From: Streptococcus halotolerans
GTDB lineage: Bacteria > Bacillota > Bacilli > Lactobacillales > Streptococcaceae
Length of the DNA stretch: 64,000 nt
Reading direction: 5' to 3'
Assembly: GCF_001598035.1 (NCBI RefSeq)
Contig: NZ_CP014835.1
Location: 1,773,001 to 1,837,000, forward strand
Position 1 is the stretch's first letter, and the number at the start of each line of letters is the position of its first letter. Below, piece after piece: positions 46,033 through 56,452 of the stretch. Below the pieces are notes generated by a model, which saw nothing but the letters and a program-made list of their open reading frames with translations, searched no databases and was not told the DNA's origin. The position numbers and the translations under genes are program-made.

Positions 46033-46186
46033 ACGTGTAGAGGCGAGGAACTCTCTCTCTTAAAAATTGACTGTTCGATACATTTCAATAATCTCCAACC
46101 TCGCTTCCTAATTTAATCTCCTTTCTAGTTTTAATCTCCTAATTTAACTAGAAGTTAAAAAACCTGTCATTCGTGGCAGGTTTTTT
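46033..46186 (+). ncRNA. fasX: fasX small regulatory RNA
   Basis: Lies directly downstream of fasA, where S. pyogenes encodes FasX, a small RNA that base-pairs with mRNAs of virulence factors such as streptokinase and pilus genes. It has no coding frame. Structure: a 5' region with GAGGCGAGG that can pair with CCTCGC, a hairpin TTCTAGTT...AACTAGAA, and a 3' terminator AAAAAACCTG...CAGGTTTTTT (46157-46186). Three AATCTCC words (46090, 46115, 46133) could pair with Shine-Dalgarno sequences. The 5' end is inferred from the promoter; length is roughly 150-160 nt, shorter than the about 205 nt I recall for S. pyogenes. Confidence 0.82.
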
Positions 46187-46240
46187 GACGTTGTCAATAA
46201 GCCAGTGTCCAAATATTTTTGGTATAGTCGAATGAATTAA

Positions 46241-46720
46241 TACTCATCGAAAATCAAAATCTGAAATCCATCCATTTTCTATGAACAATCGATTTCAAAT
46301 CAGACCAATAGAAGTGTTGAATCACTTCTTGCGGCTTGTTCATCACGTCATCAAGTGTTTTAAATATTTTATTCTTAAAGCCTCTCTTACGAATCTCAGC
46401 CTAGACTTGCTCAATAGGATTCATCTCTGGTGTAGAAGGAGGAATGAACTCAAAGCCAATGTTGGCAGGTTTCTCTAACGTCCTTGATTTATGCCACACA
46501 GCCTATCCATGATGAGTAAAATATAATCACGAAGATAAGTTAAGCTGCCGATTTGAGTTCTGTCGTTTAGTCTTGTGTAAAGTTCATATCGTTATTATAA
46601 TTCAGATTTTTTCAGTGAGTATAACTTTGAGACAAAGAACTGAGATGCGGGCAGCACTTGAGTAGGGCAAGATGAAAGTGACGATGTCTCAATCTTAATT
46701 CAAAAGACTATACCAATAAA
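46241..46720 (-). mobile_element. Internally deleted IS630-type element with transposase C-terminus
   Basis: The left end TACTCATCGAAAATCAAAAT matches the RUP-like terminal repeat. On the minus strand 46530-46250 reads frame-broken transposase: DYILLIMD, then WHKSRTLEKPANIGFEFIPP, then STPEMNPIEQV, a stop, AEIRKRGFKNKIFKTLDDVM and IVHRKW, the typical C-terminus of an IS630 DDE transposase (PPYSPEMNPIEQ.W..IR). About 46612-46720 resembles the other end (GAGTATAACTTT, then CTTGAGTAGGGCAAG). The N-terminal part is missing. It is a plausible relative of the parent of the RUP-like repeats here. Confidence 0.75.
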
Positions 46721-46725
46721 AACGC

Positions 46726-46753
46726 TTGCCTTTTTTGTCAATAGTTTTATAAT
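46726..46753 (+). promoter_or_regulatory. Promoter of the acetoin reductase gene
   Basis: TTGCCT (46726-46731) and TATAAT (46748-46753), 16-bp spacer, just inside the edge of the IS630-type relic. Confidence 0.65.
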
Positions 46754-46788
46754 GGGTGTCATAGCACATAAGAAAAGAGGTAATAACG

Positions 46789-47553
46789 ATGAATAAAGTT
46801 GCTATTGTTACTGGTGCTGGGCAAGGCATTGGCTTTGCTATTGCGAAACGTCTCCATGCAGATGGGTTCAAAGTAGGAATTTTGGACTATAATGAGGAAA
46901 CAGCCAACAAGGCTGTTGAGGCGCTATCTTCCAAGGATGCTTTGGCAGTCGTAGCAGATGTTTCCAATCGTGATGAAGTATTTGCAGCCTTTGATAAAGT
47001 GGTTGAATACTTCGGAGACTTAACGGTTGTGGTTAATAATGCCGGAATCGCACCGACAACACCTCTTGATACCATTACCCCTGAGCAGTTTGAACGCACG
47101 TTTGCGATTAATGTTGGTGGAACTATTTGGGGTGGTCAAGCAGCACTCAAGCACTTTAGAGCGCTAGGGCACGGTGGAAAGATTATTAATGCCACTTCTC
47201 AGGCTGGCTGTGAAGGGAATCCTAACTTGACAGTCTACGGTGGTTCTAAATTTGCGGTTCGTGGTATCACTCAAACCTGGGCTAAAGATTTGGCAGCAGA
47301 AGGCATTACTGTAAATGCTTATGCACCAGGTATTGTCAAAACGCCTATGATGTATGATATTGCGCATCAGGTTGGTAAAAATGCTGGAAAAGATGATGAA
47401 TGGGGCATGAACACTTTTGCCAAAGACATTACCTTGGGACGTTTATCAGAACCTGAGGATGTTGCCAATGCTGTTGGTTTCCTTGCGGGAGAAGATTCTA
47501 ACTATATCACAGGTCAAACGATTGTTGTTGATGGTGGTATGGTCTTCCACTAA
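46789..47553 (+). CDS. budC: Diacetyl/acetoin reductase (2,3-butanediol dehydrogenase), SDR family
   Basis: An NADH-dependent short-chain dehydrogenase reducing diacetyl to acetoin or acetoin to 2,3-butanediol, a sink for reducing power in overflow metabolism. It has 254 residues with [17 protein letters not shown] (cofactor loop), VVNNAGIAP, the catalytic [10 protein letters not shown] (Tyr and Lys), [13 protein letters not shown] and the C-terminal [16 protein letters not shown], all close to acetoin reductases. AAAGAGG precedes the ATG. It sits between an IS630-type relic and debris, suggesting an insertion beside the fas locus. Confidence 0.9.
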   Translation: MNKVAIVTGAGQGIGFAIAKRLHADGFKVGILDYNEETANKAVEALSSKDALAVVADVSNRDEVFAAFDKVVEYFGDLTVVVNNAGIAPTTPLDTITPEQFERTFAINVGGTIWGGQAALKHFRALGHGGKIINATSQAGCEGNPNLTVYGGSKFAVRGITQTWAKDLAAEGITVNAYAPGIVKTPMMYDIAHQVGKNAGKDDEWGMNTFAKDITLGRLSEPEDVANAVGFLAGEDSNYITGQTIVVDGGMVFH

Positions 47554-47647
47554 GAAAACCTTTTGCTGAAAAAGCCGTTTAAAATGGATTGTCACTGTAA
47601 GCTTACTGATCCGATCAGTCAAGGTATCATTTAAATAAGGAGCTAAG

Positions 47648-47672
47648 AACCTGTCACTTATGGCAGGTTTTT
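47648..47672 (+). terminator. Terminator after budC, near-copy of the fasX terminator
   Basis: AACCTGTCACTTATGGCAGGTTTTT differs at only three positions from the fasX terminator core (AACCTGTCATTCGTGGCAGG then T-run). See findings. Confidence 0.75.
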
Positions 47673-47940
47673 CTGGTGAGCCAAAAGTTTAAAGAAGCTG
47701 CCAAACGCCTGAAGAAAATGTTAGTTTTGGAAAAACAGTTTTTAGATCAAGGTGCTATTTTTAGATGAAAAATGCCTGATCATTTCTCTTAAAATGAGGA
47801 AATACTCACCTTGTTGGAAAAATGTCATAGCAGTAGTTTGAAAAAATACGTGTCTCTAGAAAATAGTTTCCTGCATTTTCTTGATACCTACGGCATTCCT
47901 AAGGAAGTAGCTGTCTATCGCATTGTTACTATCTTATGGT
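47673..47940. other. Gap with decayed coding sequence
   Basis: One frame reads KFKEAAKRLKKMLVLEKQFL, stops near 47767, and another resumes with LENSFLHFLDTYGIPKEVA. It is helical debris with stops and no ribosome site. The parent is not recognised. An extended -10 (TGGTATAAT at 47938-47946) at its end probably serves the next gene. Confidence 0.4.
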
Positions 47941-47967
47941 ATAATGTAGGGAAGAATGGAGGTTAGC

Positions 47968-48669
47968 ATGACAGAAACGAAATTGTATATTGCAAGACAT
48001 GGAAAGACGATGTTTAATACGATTGGTCGCGCACAAGGTTGGTCTGATACTCCCCTGACTGCCTTTGGTGAAGAGGGTATCCGAGAACTTGGTGTTGGTT
48101 TGAAAGCATCTGCTATTCCTTTCAAAGCGGCATTTTCAAGTGATTCTGGGCGTACCATGCAGACCATGGAGATTATCCTTCGTGAAACAGAAAATGAAAG
48201 CCTTCCTTATAAACGCGATAAACGCATTCGTGAATGGTGTTTTGGTAGTCTAGATGGCGGTTATGATGGTGACCTTTTCCAAGGTGTTCTTCCAAGAACG
48301 GTTGCCTTTGCAGATGGCCGCTCACTAGATGAAATGCCTTACCCTGATATTGCTCAAAGTATCGTGGAAGTCGATACAGCCAACTGGGCGGAGCCGTGGG
48401 ATGTTTTAAGCAAACGTATCTATGACGGTTTCGAAGCCATGGCTAAAGAAATCGAAAGCCAGGGTGGCGGCAATGCTATTGTGGTCAGTCATGGTATGAC
48501 TATCGGTACGTTTATATGGTTGATTGCTAATAATCAAGAAAAACAACGTATTGATAATGGAAGTATCTCAGTTGTGACTTATAAAGATGGTCAATTTAGC
48601 ATTGAAACTGTAGCAGACTTATCCTACCGTGAAAAAGGAAGAGAGATTATCGACGCGAATGAGAAGTAA
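47968..48669 (+). CDS. Histidine phosphatase (phosphoglycerate mutase-like) family protein
   Basis: A 233-residue cytoplasmic phosphatase with the catalytic motif YIARHGKTMFNTIGRAQGWS (phospho-His), the proton-donor region REWCFGSLDGG, and the second catalytic His in AIVVSHGMTIGTF. The family removes phosphate from sugars, cofactors or proteins; the substrate is unknown. The ATG at 47968 has GGAGG upstream. It overlaps the next gene by 11 nt, forming a cell-wall-flavoured operon with a VanY-type carboxypeptidase and a glucosaminidase-fold protein. Confidence 0.87.
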   Translation: MTETKLYIARHGKTMFNTIGRAQGWSDTPLTAFGEEGIRELGVGLKASAIPFKAAFSSDSGRTMQTMEIILRETENESLPYKRDKRIREWCFGSLDGGYDGDLFQGVLPRTVAFADGRSLDEMPYPDIAQSIVEVDTANWAEPWDVLSKRIYDGFEAMAKEIESQGGGNAIVVSHGMTIGTFIWLIANNQEKQRIDNGSISVVTYKDGQFSIETVADLSYREKGREIIDANEK

Positions 48670-49423
48670 GTTAGGGAAATCGTCTCTAGTCATTTTGGGA
48701 CTCGCTTTTTTAGTCTTAGTCGGAGGGCTATTCTGGTTCAGGAGTCAAGGGGACTCCCAAGGGTCAACTGGCAGTAAGGGGATCGAGCCAGCTGAGCAAG
48801 TTTCTGGAAAGAAAACAGCATCAAAGAAAACATCGCAAGATTCAGGCCTACCCAACGTCTCGCCTTCTGATTGGGAGCTAGTTTTGGTGAACCGTGATCA
48901 CATCACACCAGAGCTAAATCCTGATTTGGAGACGGTTGAGAACATCACTGTGGATAAGCGAATTGCTGAAAATGTTAGAGCCTTTCTAAAAGCAGCCCAA
49001 GAAGTAGATCCTGCTTTTCATTTGATTTCTGGTTACCGCAGTGTCGCCTATCAAAAGGAATTGTTTCAATCATATATAGATCAGGAAAAAGCTAATGATC
49101 CTAACTTGAATGATCAAGAAGCAGAACGATTGGTCAAAACCTATTCCCAACCAGGGGGAGCGAGTGAACACCAAACTGGTCTCGCCATTGATTTGAGTAC
49201 TGTGGATGCTTTGAATCAAGCAGATAAGTCTAGCATGGAAAAAATTCATAAACTGGCTCCTGACTATGGGTTCGTCCTTCGTTTTCTTGAAGGGAAGACA
49301 GCCTCTACGGGTGTTGGCTATGAAGATTGGCATTTTCGATTTGTGGGTAAAGATTCTGCGCGCTATATGACGGAGCACGGTTTGACTTTGGAAGAATATA
49401 TTAAGCAATTGGAGGAGAAGTAG
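48659..49423 (+). CDS. VanY/LdcB-type peptidoglycan carboxypeptidase
   Basis: A 254-residue membrane-anchored zinc peptidase trimming stem peptides of peptidoglycan on the outer face. An N-terminal membrane segment (SSLVILGLAFLVLVGGLFWF) is followed by a Ser/Lys linker and the VanY domain: SGYRSVAYQKELF, the zinc motif GGASEHQTGLAIDLS (His, Asp) and YEDWHFRFVG (catalytic Glu/Asp and zinc His). D,D- versus L,D-specificity cannot be read off; the pneumococcal relative DacB/LdcB is an L,D-carboxypeptidase. The ATG at 48659 overlaps the phosphatase gene; a GTG at 48629 would be an alternative start. Confidence 0.88.
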   Translation: MRSKLGKSSLVILGLAFLVLVGGLFWFRSQGDSQGSTGSKGIEPAEQVSGKKTASKKTSQDSGLPNVSPSDWELVLVNRDHITPELNPDLETVENITVDKRIAENVRAFLKAAQEVDPAFHLISGYRSVAYQKELFQSYIDQEKANDPNLNDQEAERLVKTYSQPGGASEHQTGLAIDLSTVDALNQADKSSMEKIHKLAPDYGFVLRFLEGKTASTGVGYEDWHFRFVGKDSARYMTEHGLTLEEYIKQLEEK

Positions 49424-49424
49424 A

Positions 49425-50021
49425 GTGAGACGACGTTTTAAATTTTCATTTTTTATTAGTCTTACCATTGCTTTTGTATTGATTGGTATCTTGCCACTTG
49501 TTTTGAATTACCGAAGTTTATCGGCAGAGAAAAAAGTGGCAACTGGCTTGGATAATGAACGATTTATTGAAAAAATTGCTCCTGAAGTTCAAGAGTTGTC
49601 AACCTATTATGGGATTAGACCATCTGTCCTAATTGCTCAGGCAGCCTATGATTCCAATTTTGGTCAAAATTTATTAGCGGCTAAGTATCATAATTTATTT
49701 GCGATTCCTGCCCAACCCGGTGATGATAGCATCCGTCTGAAAAATATGGAACGCAACGAAGGTAATGTTAGTGAAGTTGAAAGAGATTACGCTATCTACC
49801 CATCGTGGAATCATGCTTTGGAAATTTATTTAGCAGGGCTCAAGGATGGTAGTCTAGCCAATAAAAATTTATATAAAATCTTAGCAACTGCTTCGAGTAT
49901 CAGCGTAGCTACTCAAGCTTTTTACCGCTATGATTTCACTCACGATGATGATTATGCTAATCAATTAGAACAGATCATTAAAGAATATAATCTTGAAAAA
50001 TACGATAAACAGATGAATTAG
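49425..50021 (+). CDS. Membrane-anchored glucosaminidase-fold (LYZ2) protein
   Basis: A 198-residue protein with an N-terminal membrane anchor (FFISLTIAFVLIGILPLVL) and a domain of the mannosyl-glycoprotein endo-beta-N-acetylglucosaminidase type: YYGIRPSVLIAQAAYDSNFG, AAKYHNLFAI, YPSWNHALEIY and the C-terminal DDDYANQLEQIIKEY. In active homologues the AQA-LES-GWG segment carries the catalytic Glu; here Asp76 stands at that place. Start GTG at 49425, 1 bp after the preceding stop, with GGAGGAGA upstream. Its TAG stop lies inside the first CIRCE element. Confidence 0.82.
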   Translation: MRRRFKFSFFISLTIAFVLIGILPLVLNYRSLSAEKKVATGLDNERFIEKIAPEVQELSTYYGIRPSVLIAQAAYDSNFGQNLLAAKYHNLFAIPAQPGDDSIRLKNMERNEGNVSEVERDYAIYPSWNHALEIYLAGLKDGSLANKNLYKILATASSISVATQAFYRYDFTHDDDYANQLEQIIKEYNLEKYDKQMN

Positions 50022-50044
50022 CACTCTATGAAAAAGAGTGCTAA
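50018..50044. promoter_or_regulatory. CIRCE element 1 (HrcA operator), with T-tract
   Basis: TTAGCACTC-N9-GAGTGCTAA is a perfect CIRCE. It overlaps the stop codon of the upstream gene and is followed by TTTTTT, so the same palindrome can act as that gene's terminator. Confidence 0.95.
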
Positions 50045-50061
50045 TTTTTTGTGTTTTTCTC

Positions 50062-50089
50062 TTGACTTCCTCAACTAGAGGTGTATAAT
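50062..50089 (+). promoter_or_regulatory. Promoter of the hrcA operon
   Basis: TTGACT (50062-50067), 16 bp, then TGTATAAT with TATAAT at 50084-50089. It lies between two CIRCE elements. Confidence 0.88.
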
Positions 50090-50101
50090 TAGAATTATAA
50101 A

Positions 50102-50128
50102 TTAGCACTCTACAAAAAGGAGTGCTAA
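50102..50128. promoter_or_regulatory. CIRCE element 2 (HrcA operator)
   Basis: TTAGCACTC-N9-GAGTGCTAA, a second perfect copy, starting about 5 bases after the expected +1. It would block transcription when HrcA is active. Confidence 0.96.
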
Positions 50129-50146
50129 AGCGTGAAGGGAGGTTCC

Positions 50147-51181
50147 ATGATTACACCAAGACAAAATGATATTTTGAATTTAATCATCGAAATGTTCACC
50201 CAAACGCATGAACCAGTCGGTTCAAAAGCTTTACAAGGTTCGATTGATTCCAGTTCAGCAACTATTCGTAATGACATGGCTAAGCTAGAAAAACTTGGTT
50301 TTCTGGAGAAAGCTCATACGTCTAGTGGTCGTTTGCCAAGTCGAGCTGGTTTTCAATATTTTGTTCAAAACTCACTGAGATTGGAAAGTATTGAGGAGCA
50401 GGATGTCTATCAGGTGATTAAAGCTTTTGATTATGAAGCTTTTCGTCTCGAAGATATTTTTGCTACAGCTGGCCATCTCCTGGCTGATCTGACAGGTTAT
50501 ACTTCTGTGATTTTAGATGTGGAACCTAAACATCAGCGGTTGACAAACTTTGAAGTCGTGCAATTGTCCAATCATGATGCACTAGCAGTGATGATGTTGG
50601 ATGACTCCAAACCAGTGACCGTTCAATTTGCTATTCCTAAGAATTTCTTGACCAAAGATTTGGAAACCTTGAATGCTTTGGTTAATGAACGTTTTCTTGG
50701 TAAAGCTGTTCTTGACATTCACTACAAACTGTTGACAGAAGTGCCGCAAGTTATCCATAAGTATTTTAGCACTACGGATAACATCCTGGACTTGTTTGAT
50801 TACATTTTCCAAGGACTTTTTCGTGAGACGATTTTGATCTCTGGTAAGGTTAATGCTTTAAGTTATGCGGATTTATCAACTTACCAGTTCTTGGACAATG
50901 AGTCTAAGGTGGCTATTGAAATGCGCAGTAATTTGTCTGAGGAAGAACCGACCACTATTCAGGTGGCAGATAGTAGTGAACCCGCCCTTGCTAATCTAAC
51001 CGTCATTCGACATCAGTTCTTAATACCGTATCGAGGTTTTGCTCTCTTGAGTTTGATCGGACCGGTCGAAATGGACTATCGACGGGCGATTAGCCTGATT
51101 AATGTGATTAGTCGAGTCCTAGCATTGAAGTTGGCTGATTATTATCGCTATTTAAGCGGCAATCATTACGAAGTTAATTAA
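50147..51181 (+). CDS. hrcA: Heat-inducible transcription repressor HrcA
   Basis: Repressor of class I heat-shock genes; binds CIRCE with help from GroEL and is released on heat stress. It has 344 residues with an N-terminal winged helix ([59 protein letters not shown]) and the HrcA effector domain ending [15 protein letters not shown]. The ATG at 50147 follows GGGAGG; the GTG at 50132 is less likely. First gene of hrcA-grpE-dnaK-dnaJ. Confidence 0.97.
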   Translation: MITPRQNDILNLIIEMFTQTHEPVGSKALQGSIDSSSATIRNDMAKLEKLGFLEKAHTSSGRLPSRAGFQYFVQNSLRLESIEEQDVYQVIKAFDYEAFRLEDIFATAGHLLADLTGYTSVILDVEPKHQRLTNFEVVQLSNHDALAVMMLDDSKPVTVQFAIPKNFLTKDLETLNALVNERFLGKAVLDIHYKLLTEVPQVIHKYFSTTDNILDLFDYIFQGLFRETILISGKVNALSYADLSTYQFLDNESKVAIEMRSNLSEEEPTTIQVADSSEPALANLTVIRHQFLIPYRGFALLSLIGPVEMDYRRAISLINVISRVLALKLADYYRYLSGNHYEVN

Positions 51182-51207
51182 GATATAGAATAAAAAGAGG
51201 TGACGCT

Positions 51208-51753
51208 GTGTCAGAAGATATTAAAAATGAAGAAATCGTTGATGAAACGATTGACAATGAAACCGACACTGAGGAGATTGTTGATGAGACTGTCGAGTCA
51301 GAAGAAGCTAGTGAAAAGTCAGAATTAGAATTGGCCAATGAACGTGCCGATGAATTCGAAAACAAGTATCTGCGTGCCCATGCGGAAATGCAAAATATTC
51401 AACGACGCGCTAGTGAGGAGCGTCAAAGTTTACAACGCTACCGCTCACAAGATTTAGCTAAAAAAATCTTGCCAAGCTTGGATAACTTGGAACGTGCCTT
51501 AGCTGTTGAAGGATTGACAGAAGATGTCAAGAAAGGCCTTGAAATGACACGTGAGAGCCTTCTGCAAGCATTTAAAGAAGAAGGTATCGAAGAAGTTCCA
51601 ATGGATGTATTTGACGCCAATTTTCATATGGCTGTCCAAACCCTACCAGCGGATGACGGACACCCGGCGGAAACTATCGCAGAGGTCTTTCAAAAAGGCT
51701 ATCAACTCCATGACCGCTTGTTAAGACCGGCTATGGTAGTGGTTTACAACTAG
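51208..51753 (+). CDS. grpE: Nucleotide exchange factor GrpE
   Basis: Releases ADP from DnaK. It has 181 residues: a very acidic, Glu/Asp/Thr/Val-rich N-terminus (about 1-45), a long helix ([20 protein letters not shown]), the core ([31 protein letters not shown]) and the C-terminal signature [24 protein letters not shown] segment [20 protein letters not shown]. Start is GTG at 51208 with AGAGGTG upstream, 26 bp after hrcA. Confidence 0.97.
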   Translation: MSEDIKNEEIVDETIDNETDTEEIVDETVESEEASEKSELELANERADEFENKYLRAHAEMQNIQRRASEERQSLQRYRSQDLAKKILPSLDNLERALAVEGLTEDVKKGLEMTRESLLQAFKEEGIEEVPMDVFDANFHMAVQTLPADDGHPAETIAEVFQKGYQLHDRLLRPAMVVVYN

Positions 51754-53904
<2,151 letters not shown>

Positions 53905-54395
53905 GGTGTGAGAGCGTTAAAAGAATGACAGAAAAATAGGAACTTGACGCTGAATGCTTGTATTCAAGGAAAGTTATCTTTTTTCCGAAGTTCTTAGCCC
54001 GAACTCAATTTGGCTAAATGACATAGTGTCGCTTTACACCATGTATAGTAACTATAAATCCAATCACAGAGGTTGCAACCCAGCCTCTGTTTTTGGGTAA
54101 AAAACGATAGCAAGGTGGTCGAAGACCGCCAGAGATGGACAACTCCGTTGTAACGAGAGGTGGCAAGACCTAAGCTTACCAAAAAGGAAGGGAATGCCTT
54201 TGGCGATAGCTTTCGCCCCACATTATCGAAGGAACTTGTCCAAAAACAATACCTTTATAGAAAGGAATACAAGTTCGATTATTCGAACACAGGCTAAAAA
54301 CCTAGTGAAAAAGATAAACTTCCTAGTGTGTTTCACACACTGTATCAGTTTCCTATTTTCATACGGTTTTCTTAACGCCTTTTGTATCATAAATT
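53905..54395 (+). other. Structured 491-nt dnaK-dnaJ spacer, candidate regulatory RNA
   Basis: Dense consecutive pairings: TTAGCC/GGCTAA (about 53994-54017); TATAGT-A-ACTATA (54044-54056); a terminator ACAGAGG/CCTCTGT plus TTTTT (54066-54095) with a competing ACCCA/TGGGT; GGTGGTC-GAA-GACCGCC (54114-54130); ACAAC-TCC-GTTGT (54139-54151); CCAAA..GG/CCTTTGG; GGCGA/TCGCC (54202-54217); GAACTTGT/ACAAGTTC enclosing CCTTT/AAAGG (54232-54275); and overlapping GTTCGA/TCGAAC. No coding frame with a ribosome site. It may be a small RNA made by read-through past the terminator, or a dnaJ leader. Confidence 0.6.
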
Positions 54396-55535
54396 ATGAA
54401 CAATACTGAATTTTATGAACGTCTGGGGGTTTCTAAGGATGCTTCGCAAGACGAAATTAAAAAAGCTTATCGTAAGATGTCTAAAAAATACCATCCAGAC
54501 ATCAATAAGGAAGCTGGCGCTGAACAAAAGTACAAAGATGTTCAGGAGGCTTATGAAACCCTAAGTGATAGTCAAAAACGTGCTGCCTATGATCAATATG
54601 GTGCAGCAGGTGCTAGTGGCTTTGGTGGTGGAGCTGGAGGCTTTGGCGGTTTTGAGGGAGCTGGTGGTTTTAGTAGCTTTGAAGACATCTTCTCAAGTTT
54701 CTTTGGAGGAGGTGGTGCTAGCCGAAATCCAAATGCTCCTCGCCAAGGTGACGACTTGCAATACCGTGTCAACCTCAAGTTTGAAGAAGCTATTTTTGGG
54801 GCAGAAAAAGAGGTTACTTATAGCCGTGAAGCCACTTGTCACACTTGTGGAGGAAATGGAGCTAAACCAGGCAGTCACCCTGTCACTTGTGGTCGCTGTC
54901 ATGGGCAAGGTTTTATTAATATAGACAGACAAACCCCACTTGGAATGATGCGTCATCAAGCCACTTGTGATGTCTGTCATGGAACAGGTCAAGAGATTAA
55001 AGATCCATGTACAACTTGCCACGGAACAGGTCATGAAAAAGAAAATCACAAAGTTGATGTCAAAATCCCCGCGGGTGTTGAAACTGGTCAGCAAATCCGT
55101 CTTCAAGGTCAAGGGGAAGCCGGTCATAATGGTGGCCCTTACGGAGATCTTTTCGTTGTTATCAATGTTATGAAGAGTGATAAATTCGAACGCGAAGGGG
55201 CAACCATCTACTACAACATGAATGTCAGCTTTGTCCAAGCGGCACTCGGTGATGTGGTTGATATTCCAACCGTTCATGGTGACGTTGAATTGACCATCCC
55301 AGCTGGTACGCAAACAGGTAAAACATTCCGTCTCAAAGGTAAAGGTGCGCCACGTCTTCGTGGTAATGGTCAAGGTGATCAACACGTGACTATCAATATC
55401 GTAACGCCAACTAAGTTGAACGATGCACAAAAAGAAGCACTGCAAGCTTTTGCTGAAGCTGGTGGTGAGAAAGTTCATCCTCAAAAGAAAAAAGGTTTCT
55501 TTGATAAGGTCAAAGATGCTATTGATGATTTATAA
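54396..55535 (+). CDS. dnaJ: Chaperone protein DnaJ (Hsp40)
   Basis: J-domain co-chaperone stimulating the DnaK ATPase. It has 379 residues: J domain with [11 protein letters not shown] (HPD), a long Gly/Phe-rich segment (about 75-110), four CxxCxGxG zinc repeats ([32 protein letters not shown]) and the C-terminal substrate-binding domain. There is no Shine-Dalgarno before the ATG; a TATCAT box ends 5 nt upstream, so it could be translated from a leaderless mRNA. It follows dnaK after a long structured spacer. Confidence 0.97.
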   Translation: MNNTEFYERLGVSKDASQDEIKKAYRKMSKKYHPDINKEAGAEQKYKDVQEAYETLSDSQKRAAYDQYGAAGASGFGGGAGGFGGFEGAGGFSSFEDIFSSFFGGGGASRNPNAPRQGDDLQYRVNLKFEEAIFGAEKEVTYSREATCHTCGGNGAKPGSHPVTCGRCHGQGFINIDRQTPLGMMRHQATCDVCHGTGQEIKDPCTTCHGTGHEKENHKVDVKIPAGVETGQQIRLQGQGEAGHNGGPYGDLFVVINVMKSDKFEREGATIYYNMNVSFVQAALGDVVDIPTVHGDVELTIPAGTQTGKTFRLKGKGAPRLRGNGQGDQHVTINIVTPTKLNDAQKEALQAFAEAGGEKVHPQKKKGFFDKVKDAIDDL

Positions 55536-55541
55536 AAAAAG

Positions 55542-55568
55542 AATCCCTAATCGCTTGATTGGGGATTT
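55542..55568 (+). terminator. Terminator of dnaJ
   Basis: AATCCCTAATC, loop GCTT, GATTGGGGATT, then TCTTGATTTT. The T-tract is interrupted. Confidence 0.7.
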
Positions 55569-55569
55569 C

Positions 55570-55598
55570 TTGATTTTAGATGGAAAGGATGTTAAACT
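55570..55598 (+). promoter_or_regulatory. Promoter of the nucleoside phosphorylase gene
   Basis: TTGATT (55570-55575) and TAAACT (55593-55598), 17-bp spacer, immediately after the dnaJ terminator. Confidence 0.6.
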
Positions 55599-55627
55599 AT
55601 CTTAAACTTTCCCAAGGAGATCTGCCT

Positions 55628-56398
55628 ATGTTACTTGAAGAATTCGACACCAACAAAGAAGCTATTATTAATCCAGATATGATTAATGAGCCTATCGAAG
55701 GATTTCCTGAAACAGTAGTGACTTGCTTTGCACGCGGGACTTTCGAGAGGATATTAAACGAGTTACCACATCGGCTTATCGTGTCAACTAGTGTGGCTAA
55801 TCTAGATATTCCTATTTATGAAGTTGAATTTAATGGTCGAAAGTTTGGTTTTTTTAACGCCTACGTTGGCGGTGCAGCCTGCGTAGCGATTCTTGAGGAC
55901 TTAATTGTTATGGGTATGAAAAATCTAGTGGTATTTGGTACTTGTGGGGTTCTCGATAGCACCATTCAGGAAACTTCCATCATTATCCCGACAGCAGCGC
56001 TTCGTGATGAGGGCACTAGTTTTCATTACGCGTCGCCTAGCGATGAGATAGCCGTTAATCAGGATTTTCACGAGGATTTTAAAACCTTCTTAGATGCTCA
56101 AAAGGTTTCCTACACAGAAGGCAAGGTTTGGACGACAGATGGTATTTATCGGGAAACGCCTGACAAGATGGCTAGGCGAAAATCCCAAGGAGCGGTGTGT
56201 GTTGACATGGAATGCTCTGCTATTGCGGCTTTAGCCGACTTCCGAAACATCAATCACTTCCAGTTTTTCTACTCAGCTGACAATCTAGATGCTGAAGTTT
56301 GGGATGCGAGAACACTTGATAATGACGCTGATCTTGAGACGAAGGACCGCATTGCTTATATCGCTTTGGCATTTGCTAAAGAGCGATTTACAGTGTGA
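55628..56398 (+). CDS. Nucleoside phosphorylase (uridine phosphorylase-like)
   Basis: A 256-residue protein of the PNP/UDP phosphorylase superfamily, cleaving nucleosides with phosphate in salvage. Motifs: AYVGGAACVAILEDLIVMG, VFGTCGVLDSTIQETSIIIP (phosphate-site loop) and VDMECSAIAALADFR (ribose-binding Glu). The substrate is not certain; uridine-type enzymes are closest by eye. The ATG at 55628 has AAGGAG; a longer start at 55580 lies before the promoter's end. Monocistronic. Confidence 0.85.
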   Translation: MLLEEFDTNKEAIINPDMINEPIEGFPETVVTCFARGTFERILNELPHRLIVSTSVANLDIPIYEVEFNGRKFGFFNAYVGGAACVAILEDLIVMGMKNLVVFGTCGVLDSTIQETSIIIPTAALRDEGTSFHYASPSDEIAVNQDFHEDFKTFLDAQKVSYTEGKVWTTDGIYRETPDKMARRKSQGAVCVDMECSAIAALADFRNINHFQFFYSADNLDAEVWDARTLDNDADLETKDRIAYIALAFAKERFTV

Positions 56399-56452
56399 GA
56401 TTATAATATTATAAGAGCGATGACAAAAGACACCGGAAAGACGACTAGGTTT

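Noticed and set aside
46281..46478. Plus-strand frame of 65 codons
   Set aside because: It is the antisense of the decayed IS630 transposase and has no ribosome site.
54150..54180. T-box-like sequence AACGAGAGGTGGCAAGACC in the dnaK-dnaJ spacer
   Set aside because: It only loosely resembles the T-box GGGUGGNACCGCG, lacks a Stem I specifier loop, and dnaJ is not an amino-acid gene. The resemblance is probably chance.
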